From: Flavobacterium psychrophilum
Lineage (GTDB): Bacteria > Bacteroidota > Bacteroidia > Flavobacteriales > Flavobacteriaceae
DNA length: 64,000 nt
Assembly (NCBI GenBank): GCA_001708385.1
Contig: CP012388.1
Location: 4,030,001-4,094,000, forward strand
Reading direction: 5' to 3'
A program made the position numbers and the translations under genes. The notes under the pieces were generated by a model, which did no database searches, was not told where the DNA came from, and saw only the letters and a program-made list of their open reading frames with translations. This document shows, piece after piece, positions 1-9,800 of this stretch (the first letter of the stretch is position 1; every line of letters begins with the position of its first letter).

Positions 1-503
1 TGTTGGTAGCACAATTTAATCTTCGTGATAGTTTTATACGTCTTATTGACCGAGAGATATTAAATGCTTCTCAGGGTTTAGAGTCGGGAATTACGATTAA
101 GCTCAATAATCTTGAAGAAAAGGTGTTGATCGAAAAGCTGTACGAAGCTTCTTCGGCAGGCGTAAAAATCGAACTGATTATCCGCGGAATTTGTTGCCTG
201 TTACCGGGCATTCCGGGACTAAGCGATAATATTACAGTAAAACGGATTGTTGACCGTTACCTGGAACACGGGCGCGTTTTTATATTTGAAAATAATGGCG
301 ATAAACAAGTTTATCTGGGTTCTGCCGACTGGATGAACCGAAACATTTACAGAAGGGTAGAGGTATGTTTTCCTGTTTATGATGATATTTTAAAAGAGGA
401 ACTTTTACAGATGATCGAATTACAGCTTAATGAAACCACTACAGATGCAAAACGTTCCCAGGAGAAAATCTATGAATTTTTATCGGGTAAATTTAAATCC
501 TGA
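1..503 (+). CDS. ppk1: Polyphosphate kinase 1, C-terminal part (5' truncated by window)
   Basis: The reading frame is open at the window edge, so only the last ~166 residues are visible. They match the C-terminal phospholipase-D-like domain of PPK1, which reversibly makes polyphosphate from ATP. Diagnostic stretches are the ...LYEASSAGVKIELIIRGICCL... run, the PGIPGLSDNI segment, the LEHGRVF segment with the family's conserved histidine, and YLGSADWMNRN followed by RRVEVCFPV. The gene ends at TGA 501-503 and overlaps the 3' end of the convergent outer-membrane protein gene by 11 bp, with no terminator hairpin between them. The TTG at position 3 is an internal codon and not a start. Confidence in the family is high; the N-terminal and middle domains cannot be assessed. 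Confidence 0.93.
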   Translation, partial: LVAQFNLRDSFIRLIDREILNASQGLESGITIKLNNLEEKVLIEKLYEASSAGVKIELIIRGICCLLPGIPGLSDNITVKRIVDRYLEHGRVFIFENNGDKQVYLGSADWMNRNIYRRVEVCFPVYDDILKEELLQMIELQLNETTTDAKRSQEKIYEFLSGKFKS

Positions 504-1239
504 ATGAAACACCAAGGCTTTCATAATACCTGTGATAATGATTTGTGGAAGTAATTTCATAGCCGGCAGAAATATCCAGTTGTACATCTTTTGTAATTAA
601 AAACATAAAACCACCATCTGTCCAGTGTTCAGAATGATGATGTGCCGGCATAAAACCATAGGCTTCTACATACGCTTTTAATTTTTTTGTAATACTGATA
701 TTAGGTGAAAACGTATAGGCGTAAATAGGCGCTGTCGATTCTCCATCCCAATTTACACCTAAATTATAGCCGAGATCTGCATTTTCGGTTAAGGTATTTT
801 GGAAAAGAAATCGTATTTCCGGAGCAAGATGATTCACGATTAATTCTTTCGAAGCCAGTTTTGGAATTTGCATCTGTGTTATTAAAGATGCTTGGGGAAC
901 AAATCCTTTTTCATCCCACAATTTTATCTTTAAACCCACAATTAAAGGTTTTAGTCCCGATTGAGTGCTGTCCTGAAACTTGTTGTAAATAATATCTGTT
1001 TCCAGTCGGGCTTCCAGATTTTTAGAAATACCAAACTTCCATAATGCTGTTGGAAGCATTAAATCACTTTCATGCTTTTCTTCCTGCTGCTGTACAAAAC
1101 CGTTTTCCATCTGAAAGCGGTTTACCGGAACAATAGAAGGTGTTTCCGTTTGATTAGGCCTGTCAGTATCAATTTCATCCTGCGCAAAAGTTGCACAATA
1201 TGTGAATAATAAAATTGCTAAAAAGTATAGGTGTTTCAT
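493..1239 (-). CDS. Putative outer-membrane beta-barrel protein (transporter-like, phenol MetA family-like)
   Basis: 248 aa with an N-terminal signal peptide (hydrophobic residues 3-18, ending ...ATFAQ) followed directly by DEIDTDRPNQTETPS. A D-R-P-x-x-x-x-T-P start is typical of Bacteroidota proteins annotated as transporters or MetA-pathway outer-membrane proteins (PF13557-like). The rest has alternating polar/aromatic beta-strand character and ends in an aromatic-rich strand, LGVSFRI, as expected of an outer-membrane barrel. A His-rich loop (HHHSEHW) lies near residue 203, and metal binding there is only a guess. It is convergent with ppk1, overlaps it by 11 bp, and seems to be transcribed alone. 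The substrate cannot be predicted. Confidence 0.7.
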   Translation of the reverse strand: MKHLYFLAILLFTYCATFAQDEIDTDRPNQTETPSIVPVNRFQMENGFVQQQEEKHESDLMLPTALWKFGISKNLEARLETDIIYNKFQDSTQSGLKPLIVGLKIKLWDEKGFVPQASLITQMQIPKLASKELIVNHLAPEIRFLFQNTLTENADLGYNLGVNWDGESTAPIYAYTFSPNISITKKLKAYVEAYGFMPAHHHSEHWTDGGFMFLITKDVQLDISAGYEITSTNHYHRYYESLGVSFRI

Positions 1240-1323
1240 GCTATTTTGATTAAAGCTACCTTTTATAAAATCAGATTTATCTAAAGTTATCCTAATTTTA
1301 AACGCTCAAAAGTTAGAGAATCT

Positions 1324-1905
1324 CTATACATCAAACGATTCTACCTCCTGTACTTCGCCCGGCTGTAAATCTCTAAGAAGCACATCGCCAACGCGTACCC
1401 TAACCAACCTAAGCGTAGGAAATCCCACAGCAGCTGTCATTTTACGAACCTGCCTGAATTTGCCCTCGTTAACGGTTATAGATACCCATGAGGTCGGGCC
1501 GTGGCGTTCATCCCTGATCTTTCGGCCACGCTCAGGAAAATCGGGTTTTTCATGTAGAATCCGTGATTCGCACGGCAGGGTAGTGTAACGTGTTCCATTG
1601 AAACCTATTTCTACTCCTTTTTTAAGCTGCTCTACCGCGCTTTCTGTAATAAGGCCGTCTACCTGTGCATAATATTCTTTTTCAACCTTTTTACTGCGTA
1701 CAATTTCACTCATCATACCATCTGTAGTAAGCAGGAGTAAACCTTCAGAATCTTCGTCAAGTCTTCCGATAGCCATTGTACCTTCAGGAAAATCGTGCAG
1801 TTCTCCCAGTAGTTTCTTTTTACGTTTTAGATTGTAAGTAAACTGACTTAAATAGCCAAAAGGTTTAAATATAAGATAGTGGTGGTGCATTGTAACAGTA
1901 GTCAT
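1324..1905 (-). CDS. RsuA/RluE-family rRNA pseudouridine synthase
   Basis: 193 aa. It begins with the family's HHHYLIFKPFGYLSQF strand and carries the catalytic motif GRLDEDSEGLLLLT, in which the first Asp is the expected nucleophile for uridine isomerisation. The C-terminal half contains the conserved GKFRQVRKM segment. The length and the lack of an N-terminal S4 domain resemble RluE (23S rRNA) more than RsuA. The ATG at 1905 has a perfect -7 element (TACTTTTG on the minus strand, 1917-1910) only four bases upstream, so the transcript may be leaderless. A second ATG at 1890 would also keep the domain intact. The gene stands alone between two minus-strand genes. Confidence 0.88.
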   Translation of the reverse strand: MTTVTMHHHYLIFKPFGYLSQFTYNLKRKKKLLGELHDFPEGTMAIGRLDEDSEGLLLLTTDGMMSEIVRSKKVEKEYYAQVDGLITESAVEQLKKGVEIGFNGTRYTTLPCESRILHEKPDFPERGRKIRDERHGPTSWVSITVNEGKFRQVRKMTAAVGFPTLRLVRVRVGDVLLRDLQPGEVQEVESFDV

Positions 1906-1909
1906 GCTG

Positions 1910-1917
1910 CAAAAGTA
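1910..1917 (-). promoter_or_regulatory. -7 promoter element of the pseudouridine synthase gene
   Basis: TACTTTTG on the minus strand matches the Bacteroidota TAnnTTTG consensus exactly. It ends four bases before the ATG at 1905, which places the start of transcription at or within a base or two of the start codon. No clear -33 TTG is visible. Confidence 0.55.
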
Positions 1918-2014
1918 AATTTTTAAAACGAGGCATTAAAATAGGAGTAGGTTATATTTAATACTACCGGAAATTTAAACGGCTATCAAATGATAGCCGC
2001 TCTTATAATGGAAA

Positions 2015-3292
2015 TTATTTTTCGAGTATTACAGTCATTCCCTGCCCGCCCGCAGCACATACCGATACAAATCCGTAGCCGCCGCCTTTTTCATTCAGGA
2101 GTTTAGCCATAGTTGCCAGTACACGTCCGCCGGTTGCGGCAAATGGATGTCCTGTTGCCAGGCTGCTGCCGTTTACATTAAGTTTCCGCGGATCTATCTT
2201 GCCCAAAGCTTCAACGCCAAACTCTGCTGAAAGTTCGGGGCTTTCCCAAATTTTTAGGATGGCTAATACCTGTGCTGCAAAAGCCTCGTGAATTTCATAA
2301 AAATCAAAATCCTGAAGTGTAAGCCCTGCTTTTTTAAGCATTCGCGGAGCAGCATACACAGGAGCTAAAAGTAAATTTTGCTTGTTTTCTACATACTCAA
2401 TAGCACCCATCTCTGCGTGGCTTATGTAGGCCAGTATAGGCAGATTGTTTTTTCTCGCCCAGTCTTCGCTCGCAATTAAAATACACGAAGCACCATCGGT
2501 AAGCGGGGAGGAGTTACCTGCTGTAAGCGTACCTGCGGTTTTGTCGAATGCAGGTTTTAGCTTTCCAAATTTTTCCAGAGAAGTATCCCTTCGCATATTA
2601 TTATCCAGATCCAGTCCGAGGTAGGGCGTAAGCATATCATTAAAGAAACCATCATCGGTAGCCGCAGCCATTTTAAGGTGGCTTTGCAAGGCAAACGCAT
2701 CCTGTTCTTCACGCGATATGTTATAGTATTTTGCAGTGTATTCTGTATGCCCACCCATAGACAGCCCGGTTCCGGGTTCAAGGTTTTGAGGGGCAACAGG
2801 AGTAAAATCACTGAATTTTATTTTTGCCAGTTGTTTAATTTTATCGAAAGTACTTTTGCTTCGTCGTACCGACAATAGTATTTTACGGATATGCTCATTA
2901 AATTCCAATGGCACGTTGCTGGTAGAATCTACCCCACCTGCAATACCACATTCAATTTGCCCTAAAGCTATTTTGTTAGCAATATAAATTGCAGATTCTA
3001 TTCCAGTATTACATGCCTGCTGGATATCGCATGCGGGTGTTTTGGGATCAAGTGATGTTTGCAGGACGCAATCGCGCATAAGGTTAATTTCCCAGCTGTG
3101 TTTTATAACTGCACCTCCGGCAACTTCGCCTAATTCTTTACCTTGTAATTTATAGCGGTCAATAAGTCCGTTAAGGGTAGCGGTCATCATATCCCTGTTA
3201 TTGGCAAGCGTATATGCTGTATTATTTCGGGCAAAGGGGATACGGTTATATCCTACAATGGCTGCCCGGCGAATTGGTTTGTCTGTAAACAT
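2015..3292 (-). CDS. Acetyl-CoA C-acyltransferase (thiolase, FadI-like)
   Basis: 425 aa, full length for a degradative thiolase. The nucleophilic cysteine is C94 in QQACNTG. The EIHEAFAAQ motif, the NVNGSSLATGHPFAATGGR loop with the active-site histidine, and the C-terminal VCAAGGQG loop with the second catalytic cysteine are all present. The expected reaction is thiolytic cleavage of 3-ketoacyl-CoA in beta-oxidation, or the reverse condensation. The N-terminal insertion and the GHPFAATG form resemble FadI rather than FadA or AtoB. No FadJ-like partner is adjacent. A perfect -7 element (TATTTTTG, minus strand) lies about 27 bases upstream of the ATG. It appears to be monocistronic. Confidence 0.92.
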   Translation of the reverse strand: MFTDKPIRRAAIVGYNRIPFARNNTAYTLANNRDMMTATLNGLIDRYKLQGKELGEVAGGAVIKHSWEINLMRDCVLQTSLDPKTPACDIQQACNTGIESAIYIANKIALGQIECGIAGGVDSTSNVPLEFNEHIRKILLSVRRSKSTFDKIKQLAKIKFSDFTPVAPQNLEPGTGLSMGGHTEYTAKYYNISREEQDAFALQSHLKMAAATDDGFFNDMLTPYLGLDLDNNMRRDTSLEKFGKLKPAFDKTAGTLTAGNSSPLTDGASCILIASEDWARKNNLPILAYISHAEMGAIEYVENKQNLLLAPVYAAPRMLKKAGLTLQDFDFYEIHEAFAAQVLAILKIWESPELSAEFGVEALGKIDPRKLNVNGSSLATGHPFAATGGRVLATMAKLLNEKGGGYGFVSVCAAGGQGMTVILEK

Positions 3293-3319
3293 AGTTTTTG
3301 GTTTGATGTAACCAATTTA

Positions 3320-3327
3320 CAAAAATA
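3320..3327 (-). promoter_or_regulatory. -7 promoter element of the thiolase gene
   Basis: TATTTTTG on the minus strand matches TAnnTTTG and predicts a short leader of roughly 23 bases before the ATG at 3292. Confidence 0.5.
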
Positions 3328-3435
3328 TGGTGTACGTTTTACCTTAACATATGTGTAATATAATGCAATGATAATATTTGAATAATATCCAGTTTTTTGA
3401 ATGGTGCCAGCTTTGCAGCAACCAAAAACAACACT

Positions 3436-3765
3436 ATGGGACTATTTGATAAAGGAGAAAAAAAGCTCAGGAAAGAGCTGGGTAAAAAAAACAGTGCGTT
3501 TTGCAGGGAAACGGTAAAAGAACTGGAAGAACTTCATACCGAATTAAAAACAGCATATGACGCTATTGATGATGTTGTAGCAGAGTTTACAGTTTTTAAA
3601 GAAGGTATTGCAAAAAGTCTTAGTGAGGAAGAGAATACTAAGATGGACTATTTTTTAAAACGTTTTAAAAAGATAGATAAGGTAGCCCGGGACGCTGTTA
3701 GAGATATCCGCGATTTACTTAGAAGCCAAAAGAAACGACTTCGCGAATCTGAACATGACGAATAG
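3436..3765 (+). CDS. Small coiled-coil protein of unknown function
   Basis: 109 aa from the ATG at 3436 (MGLFDKGEKK). The frame stays open to a TTG at 3397, but the ATG is preferred because the upstream residues look like untranslated leader and an A-rich stretch precedes it. The protein is highly charged (many K and E), has no signal peptide or membrane segment, and from about residue 20 shows heptad-like spacing that predicts long helices, probably a coiled coil. I do not recognise a family. It is divergent from the thiolase gene and is followed at once by a strong GC-rich hairpin terminator, so it is its own unit. Composition and the tight terminator make a real gene likely. Confidence 0.65.
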   Translation: MGLFDKGEKKLRKELGKKNSAFCRETVKELEELHTELKTAYDAIDDVVAEFTVFKEGIAKSLSEEENTKMDYFLKRFKKIDKVARDAVRDIRDLLRSQKKRLRESEHDE

Positions 3766-3776
3766 TGTTAAAAACA

Positions 3777-3802
3777 GAAAGGCCCCGCATGCGGGGCCTT
3801 TC
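3777..3802. terminator. Bidirectional hairpin terminator
   Basis: A 12-bp perfect stem (gaaaggccccgc with its complement) around an AT loop, with A and T tracts on either side. It lies between the convergent small coiled-coil gene and the giant minus-strand gene and can serve both. Confidence 0.85.
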
Positions 3803-3824
3803 TTTATCCTAATATTATAAGAAA

Positions 3825-6800
3825 CTATTCTTCTCTGTTAATGTATATCCATCCGGTGTTTGTTCCACCAGCTGAACGCTCAATAACATAGTAGTAAGTA
3901 CCGGTTGGTAATTCGTCTCCGTTTTTACCTTGTCCGATCCATTCTCTTGTATAGTTTGCTTTAGTGTATACTTCTTGTCCGTAACGGTTGAAGATTGACA
4001 GTTTTTTAACACCCATATATTCAAGGTCAAAATAGTCGTTCAGTCCGTCATTGTTTGGTGATATACCTTTTTGTATAGAACATCCGATACCTAATACAGT
4101 ATGATTCCTTGTAGTTTCACAACCGTTTGCATCGGTAATTGTTAACAGGAATTCCTGAGGGAATACATCCTGACCAGGTGTGCTGTTAGCATATTCAGAT
4201 ACATCAAATGTATAAGAATTTGTTCCTACAGGAGTACCTGTTGAAGTAGTCCACTGGAATGTAAGACCAGTGCTTCCTTCATAAGTACCATCTTCACTAG
4301 GAGCAGCAGTTACGATAAATGCACTTCCGTTACACTCACCATTAAATACAAACTGAAGATCAGTTCCGATAGTGAACGTATCGCTTTTTAATCCTGCTTT
4401 GATACAGTTTACAGTATCAGCATTGAATGTATAAGTAACAGTGTGCTCACCCGGTGTACTTGCCTCAACGTTTATCGTACCTGACACAGGATCGATAACA
4501 AGACCAGGAGTACCGGAGAATGTACCACCTGTAGTAAATGCAGGATCAAGATCCGGAGTCACATCAGATGAGTCATAACAGTAGTTAGTGGCATAACTAA
4601 ATTCAACTACCGGTTCAAATACAGGTACAATAGTAACATCAAATGTACCAGTACCGTCTGCTGTACAATCAGCAACATTTCCTGTAAAGTTATACGTTAC
4701 AGTATAAGTACCGGTTGTACTTGCTGCAAAGTTAATCTCACCTGTTGCAGGATCAATAACAAGACCCGTTGTAGAGCTAAATACACCACCTGTGCTAAAG
4801 TCTGTTGCCAGAGCCGGAAGCTGGTTAGGTGCATCTGCACAAGCAGGAGTTGTATACGTGAATCCTGTTACAGCAGGAGCCAACGGTGTTACAACAATTT
4901 GTACGCTTGTAGCATTTCCTTTATTACAAACAGAAGGATCAGGATCTACAGTATAAGTTACTGTGTAAGTACCAGGAGTACTTTGTGTAAGATCAATTTC
5001 ACCTGTAAGTCTGTCAATAATTAATCCGCCACCAGCTGTATAGTAACCTCCAGGAGTTTGTGTTGTATCCGGAGTTACAGTAGGGTTAGGGTCTTCGATA
5101 CAAACGCTCGCCGGTAATGTAAATGTTGTTACAGGAACTATAGAAGGGTTAACAACGATAGTTATTTTAGTCCTGTTACTTTCACATCCAAATTGAGTTG
5201 TCTGGCTAACAAAATAATCAAATGTACCAGGTACAGCTGTAGATGGAGTAGGAGCAGTAGTGCTTGCAGTTCCACCAGTCTCATCTTCATACCAGTTTAA
5301 TGTGTTTCCTGTAAATACGGTAGCCGTAAGTGTTATAGGAGTAGCATCCTGACAGTATGTGTAAGTAGTAGCAGCGATAGGCGCTGTAGGAATTGCATGT
5401 ACAGTTACAGCAATTGCAGTTCTAGGGCTTTCGCAGCTATCCGGAGCTGTCTGGCTTACATAATATGTAGTAGTACCAACAGCTGTAGCGGTAGGAGTTG
5501 GTGCAGTTGCATCAGCTGTTCCACCAGTTGCTGTAGTATACCAGTTTAATGTGTGTCCTGTAAGAGCAGTAGCCGTTATCGCTACAGGCGTTTCGTTAAC
5601 ACAGTAATCAATCTGAGTTGTAGCAGCAGGAGCAGGTACATCTCCGTTGTCATAATGAACAATACGCTCAGTCTGACAATATAGAGTAGTCCAGTAGAAT
5701 TTATAATCACCTGTTCTGCTAAATCCTGTTATTGATGTACTAGGGTTAGAAGGGTCACTGATTTCAGTTTCTGAAGGGTTGCTTGAATCAGCACTCCATT
5801 CACCTGATCCTGAAGCCTGAGCCGTAATTACATTGTTTACACAAGTAAGTTCTTCAGGTCCAAAAGTTACAATACTGTTATCAGCAGTAAATTCAATTCC
5901 ATCAAGGAAGTTACCAATACTGGCTGCATTTGCAGCACCACCACAAGATGAAGCGGAGTTAAAGAAGAAACGTGTTACTGCAACACCAGGCTCAGATGTG
6001 TAAGTTCCTGTATATACAGCCCAATCTCCTGTAAAGCCGGTTTCCTGAACCGTTATCAATGGTAATGTTTTAGGATCCTGAGTTTCAGCATTACCTGCAC
6101 GAAGCTCAATTTTATCTACACAGCTTCTACCTCTGTGTGCAAACTTATAAGTAAATGTTGTAACCTGCGGCGTAGAATAATCTTGGTATAAACCTGCGTT
6201 TTCGTTAGCATTAAGCTCAACAAATTGTCCGCCATCATAATCAGGTACATTTTCAAAGTTACTAGCAGGCCAAACTTCAATAATTCCGTCTGATGCCGTA
6301 GTTCTCCATCCCTGAACCGTATTATGGTGAACCATATTAGGGTATGGTGAAGGCGGGTCAACCGGCGCCGGTCTAGGATCTTCGAAGTCTGCATTTATTG
6401 TGGTTACAGCACATGCCGAAGATGTTACAGTACCTAAGTCTTTAGGTGTATTTATACAAACTTTAAACGAAGTTTGTGCTAAGTTAGGTGTAGCACTATT
6501 CATAGATAGTCTTACTTTGTAGGTAACACCCGGTACAAGGTTTCTTGCCTGTAATACGTTAACAATACTACATCCTAGTGGTTGTAAAATATCACAGTTA
6601 GTACCTTCGTATAACGAGATTACTATTGGCATAGCAACTACGTTTTGAGGAAGTGGTGCAAAGTCTGAAAGCTCAATATTATGTCTTTCTCCTGTTGCAA
6701 CAAATTCATACCAAATATCGGCACCATTAGTTTGCGTACATGTGTATGGCTGCGAAGATGGTGTAGAATCTACCCATGATGTAGTAGCAGATACCTGACA

Positions 6801-9800
6801 AGGATTGTCTTTGTCATTTACGCCAAGCGCATACGCACCAGAACATTCGTCGTTTGCAATGTCTGTTTTAAATTCAAACGGACCAGCCCACTTACTCATA
6901 TCATCTGAATCACAAATTGACCTTACAAAGAATCCGTAGCTTGTAGACGAAAGTAAGTTCGGAGTTGTATATACATAAGATTGTGGATTTGGATCTGTAC
7001 TTGTTACAGAGATACCTGTAGTTGCAGCAGTAGGCGAAGGCTGTCCTGTTGGCGTTACATATATTTCCCACGATGTAGCAGTACCTTCTTCATTCCAGTT
7101 GAAAGTAGCTCCGGTTGAAGTTACATCAGTAACGTCTAATGCTGTTGGCTTAGCACATGTAACTACTTGTAGGTCTATGTTATCTATGGCTGCAGGAGCC
7201 TGATTTGCAGTAAATGTATTACTTACCCACTCAAAGATAATACGCTGGTTAGTACCTGCATATCCTGTTGGATCTAGTGTAAAACTAGCGGAAGTCCATG
7301 TTGTCCTGCCTTGCAAGTTAATGTTTGTAATTAATTCGCTGTCTGCAGGTAATGACATTTCGTTTCCTGTTGTTGGGAAATATGTAGTTGGAACTCTCCA
7401 AACACGAACATAATCTCCAAAGCCATCACCATTATTTTTCCAGTCGAAACTAAAATCTAATGACGTAGCGGTACTAGGAATAACAAAATCTTTATAAGCA
7501 TGAACTACCGATCCGTTAACACCATATGTATTAGTTTCACCGTTTGTATTACTTATGTAAAGTGATTTGTCTGGGCTGTTGCTTACAGCAGTACCAACTA
7601 CCCACTTATCTTGCTCCGAACCGTTTTTAAGGCTCCAGCCATGCTGAATACCATCAAAATTCTGTACATAAGGAAGAGTAGAAGCTTGTTGAGCTGTATT
7701 TAGCTCTACAGGGCCTATCCAAATACTTTTACCGTCCGATCCACAGTTAGACCTTACCCAGAAATAGTAGTTTGATGATTGCTCTAAACCTGCTAATGTA
7801 ATAGAAGTAGTAGGATGTGCAACAGGATTACTAGGCGTAGTTGTGCTTGTTGGCGCAGCCAGGCTAGTAGTATAGTAATAGTCGTACCCTGCAGCCGGAA
7901 CTGTAGGAGCAGTCCATGCAAATGTAGCACCACCTGCATTGTTAGATGGCATTGTAAGGTTACTTGGCGGGTAACATGTTACGGCAGCCAAATTAACGTT
8001 ATCTACAGCTGCTGGTCTTTGAGTACCACCAAATTGATCGTTTGTCCATTCGAACACTAAACGTCTTGCTTGTCCTTGGAACTGGTTAACGTTAAAGATA
8101 AAATTCTCAGTTTTCCAGCCGGCATTATTCATAAACTGACCACCGATCTGAATTCTTGAATTGTTAAGTTGTGTTATTTGAGTTCCCGGAGTAGGTACAT
8201 AATCTACAGGTACCATCCATACTTTTAGATAGTCACCAAATTCGCCTGTTCCTTTCCAGTCAAATGTAAACTGTACATCCTGAACAACAGCTGGTAGCTT
8301 TATATCTCTATAAGCGTGTACAACTGAACCGGCAGTACCAGTATAAGAATTATTTGCGCCGTTGTCGTTAGATATATATAATGAGTTAGGAGCACTATTA
8401 TTTGTAGCAGTTCCTACAACCCATTTATTAACCTGGCCTTCATTTACAAATTGATAGCCATTTGTTGCACCGTCAAAGTTCTCTGCATAATCCATAGGCG
8501 CAGGAATTTGTGGTGTAACAAATCGTAGTGGTCCTGTCCAGTAACTTTTAGTAGCACCACAGTTTGTTCTAACCCAGAAATAGTAAGTTGTAGAAGGAGT
8601 AAGATCTGCTCCGTCAATTACCGCCTCAGTTGTAGTTTCAGCATTAAGATCTGCTGCAGGAGGTGTAGCAGTAGGAGGTGTAGCATCTGTACTATAGTAG
8701 TACTCGTAAGCTGTAGCACCTGATACAGGAGCTGTCCATCCTACTTTTACTTCTTCAGCTGCAAGTGAAGCTAATACCAAAGCTGTCGGCTGAGGACATT
8801 GTACAACCTTAAGGTTAATGTTGTCTATAGCAGCAGGCGGATTAGAACCGTTTACATTGTTATTAATCCACTCAAATACCAATCTTTTTGTTGTACCTGC
8901 GTAAGTAGAACCCTGAATGATGTATTTGAAGTTAGTCCACGCAGTCTGACCTGTAAAGTTATTGCTTGTTGCAGTAGCAGGTATTAAAAGGCGTGTGTTG
9001 GCTGTGCCAATCGCACTGCCCGGTGTTGGTGTAAAGTCAGTATTAACTAACCAAACCCTGAAGTAATCAGATGCTTCCCCAACACCTTTCCAGTCGAACG
9101 AAAGTTCAAGCTGATCTAGTGGAGTAGGCATTTGTATGTCTCTGTATGCATGTACTGTAGACGTTGCTAGAACATTATAGCTGTTTGTAGTACCATTGTC
9201 ACTTGATATATAAAGTGATTTTGTGCCACTGTTACTTGTAGCTGTTCCTACCGCCCATTTGTTTGCCTGAGTACCGTTGCTTAAACCCCATTCGTGGGTA
9301 GCTCCGTCAAAATTCTGTGTGTAATCCATTCCCGCAGGAATTTGTGGAGCCACAAAGAATAATACTCCGCTCCATGTACTTTTATCAGTTGGTCCGCAAT
9401 TTGCTCTTACCCAAACATAATAAGATTGAGATGGAGTAAGTGTGTTTACAGGAAGATCTAAAGTATTTGTTGCAGACGATAATAAGATAACACCTCCAAC
9501 GCCATTAACAGGGCTTACAGGAGCTGTTGGTGATGGGCCAATATATACTTCATATCCTGCAGCAGGAATAGAAGTTGGCACCGGCCATGTAAAGGTAGCT
9601 TCTGTTGGCTGTAATGTACCAGCAACAAGTGTAGCTGTACCAGGTGCAGGACAAGTAATAACAGATAAGTTAATGTTATCTATGGCAGCAGGAGGCTGGT
9701 TAGCCGAGAATGAGTTGTTAAACCATTCGAAAACAAGTCTTCTTGTACTTCCGGCAACACCAGTAGGTAGCGTAATAACGTTACTTGCAGTAGACCATGC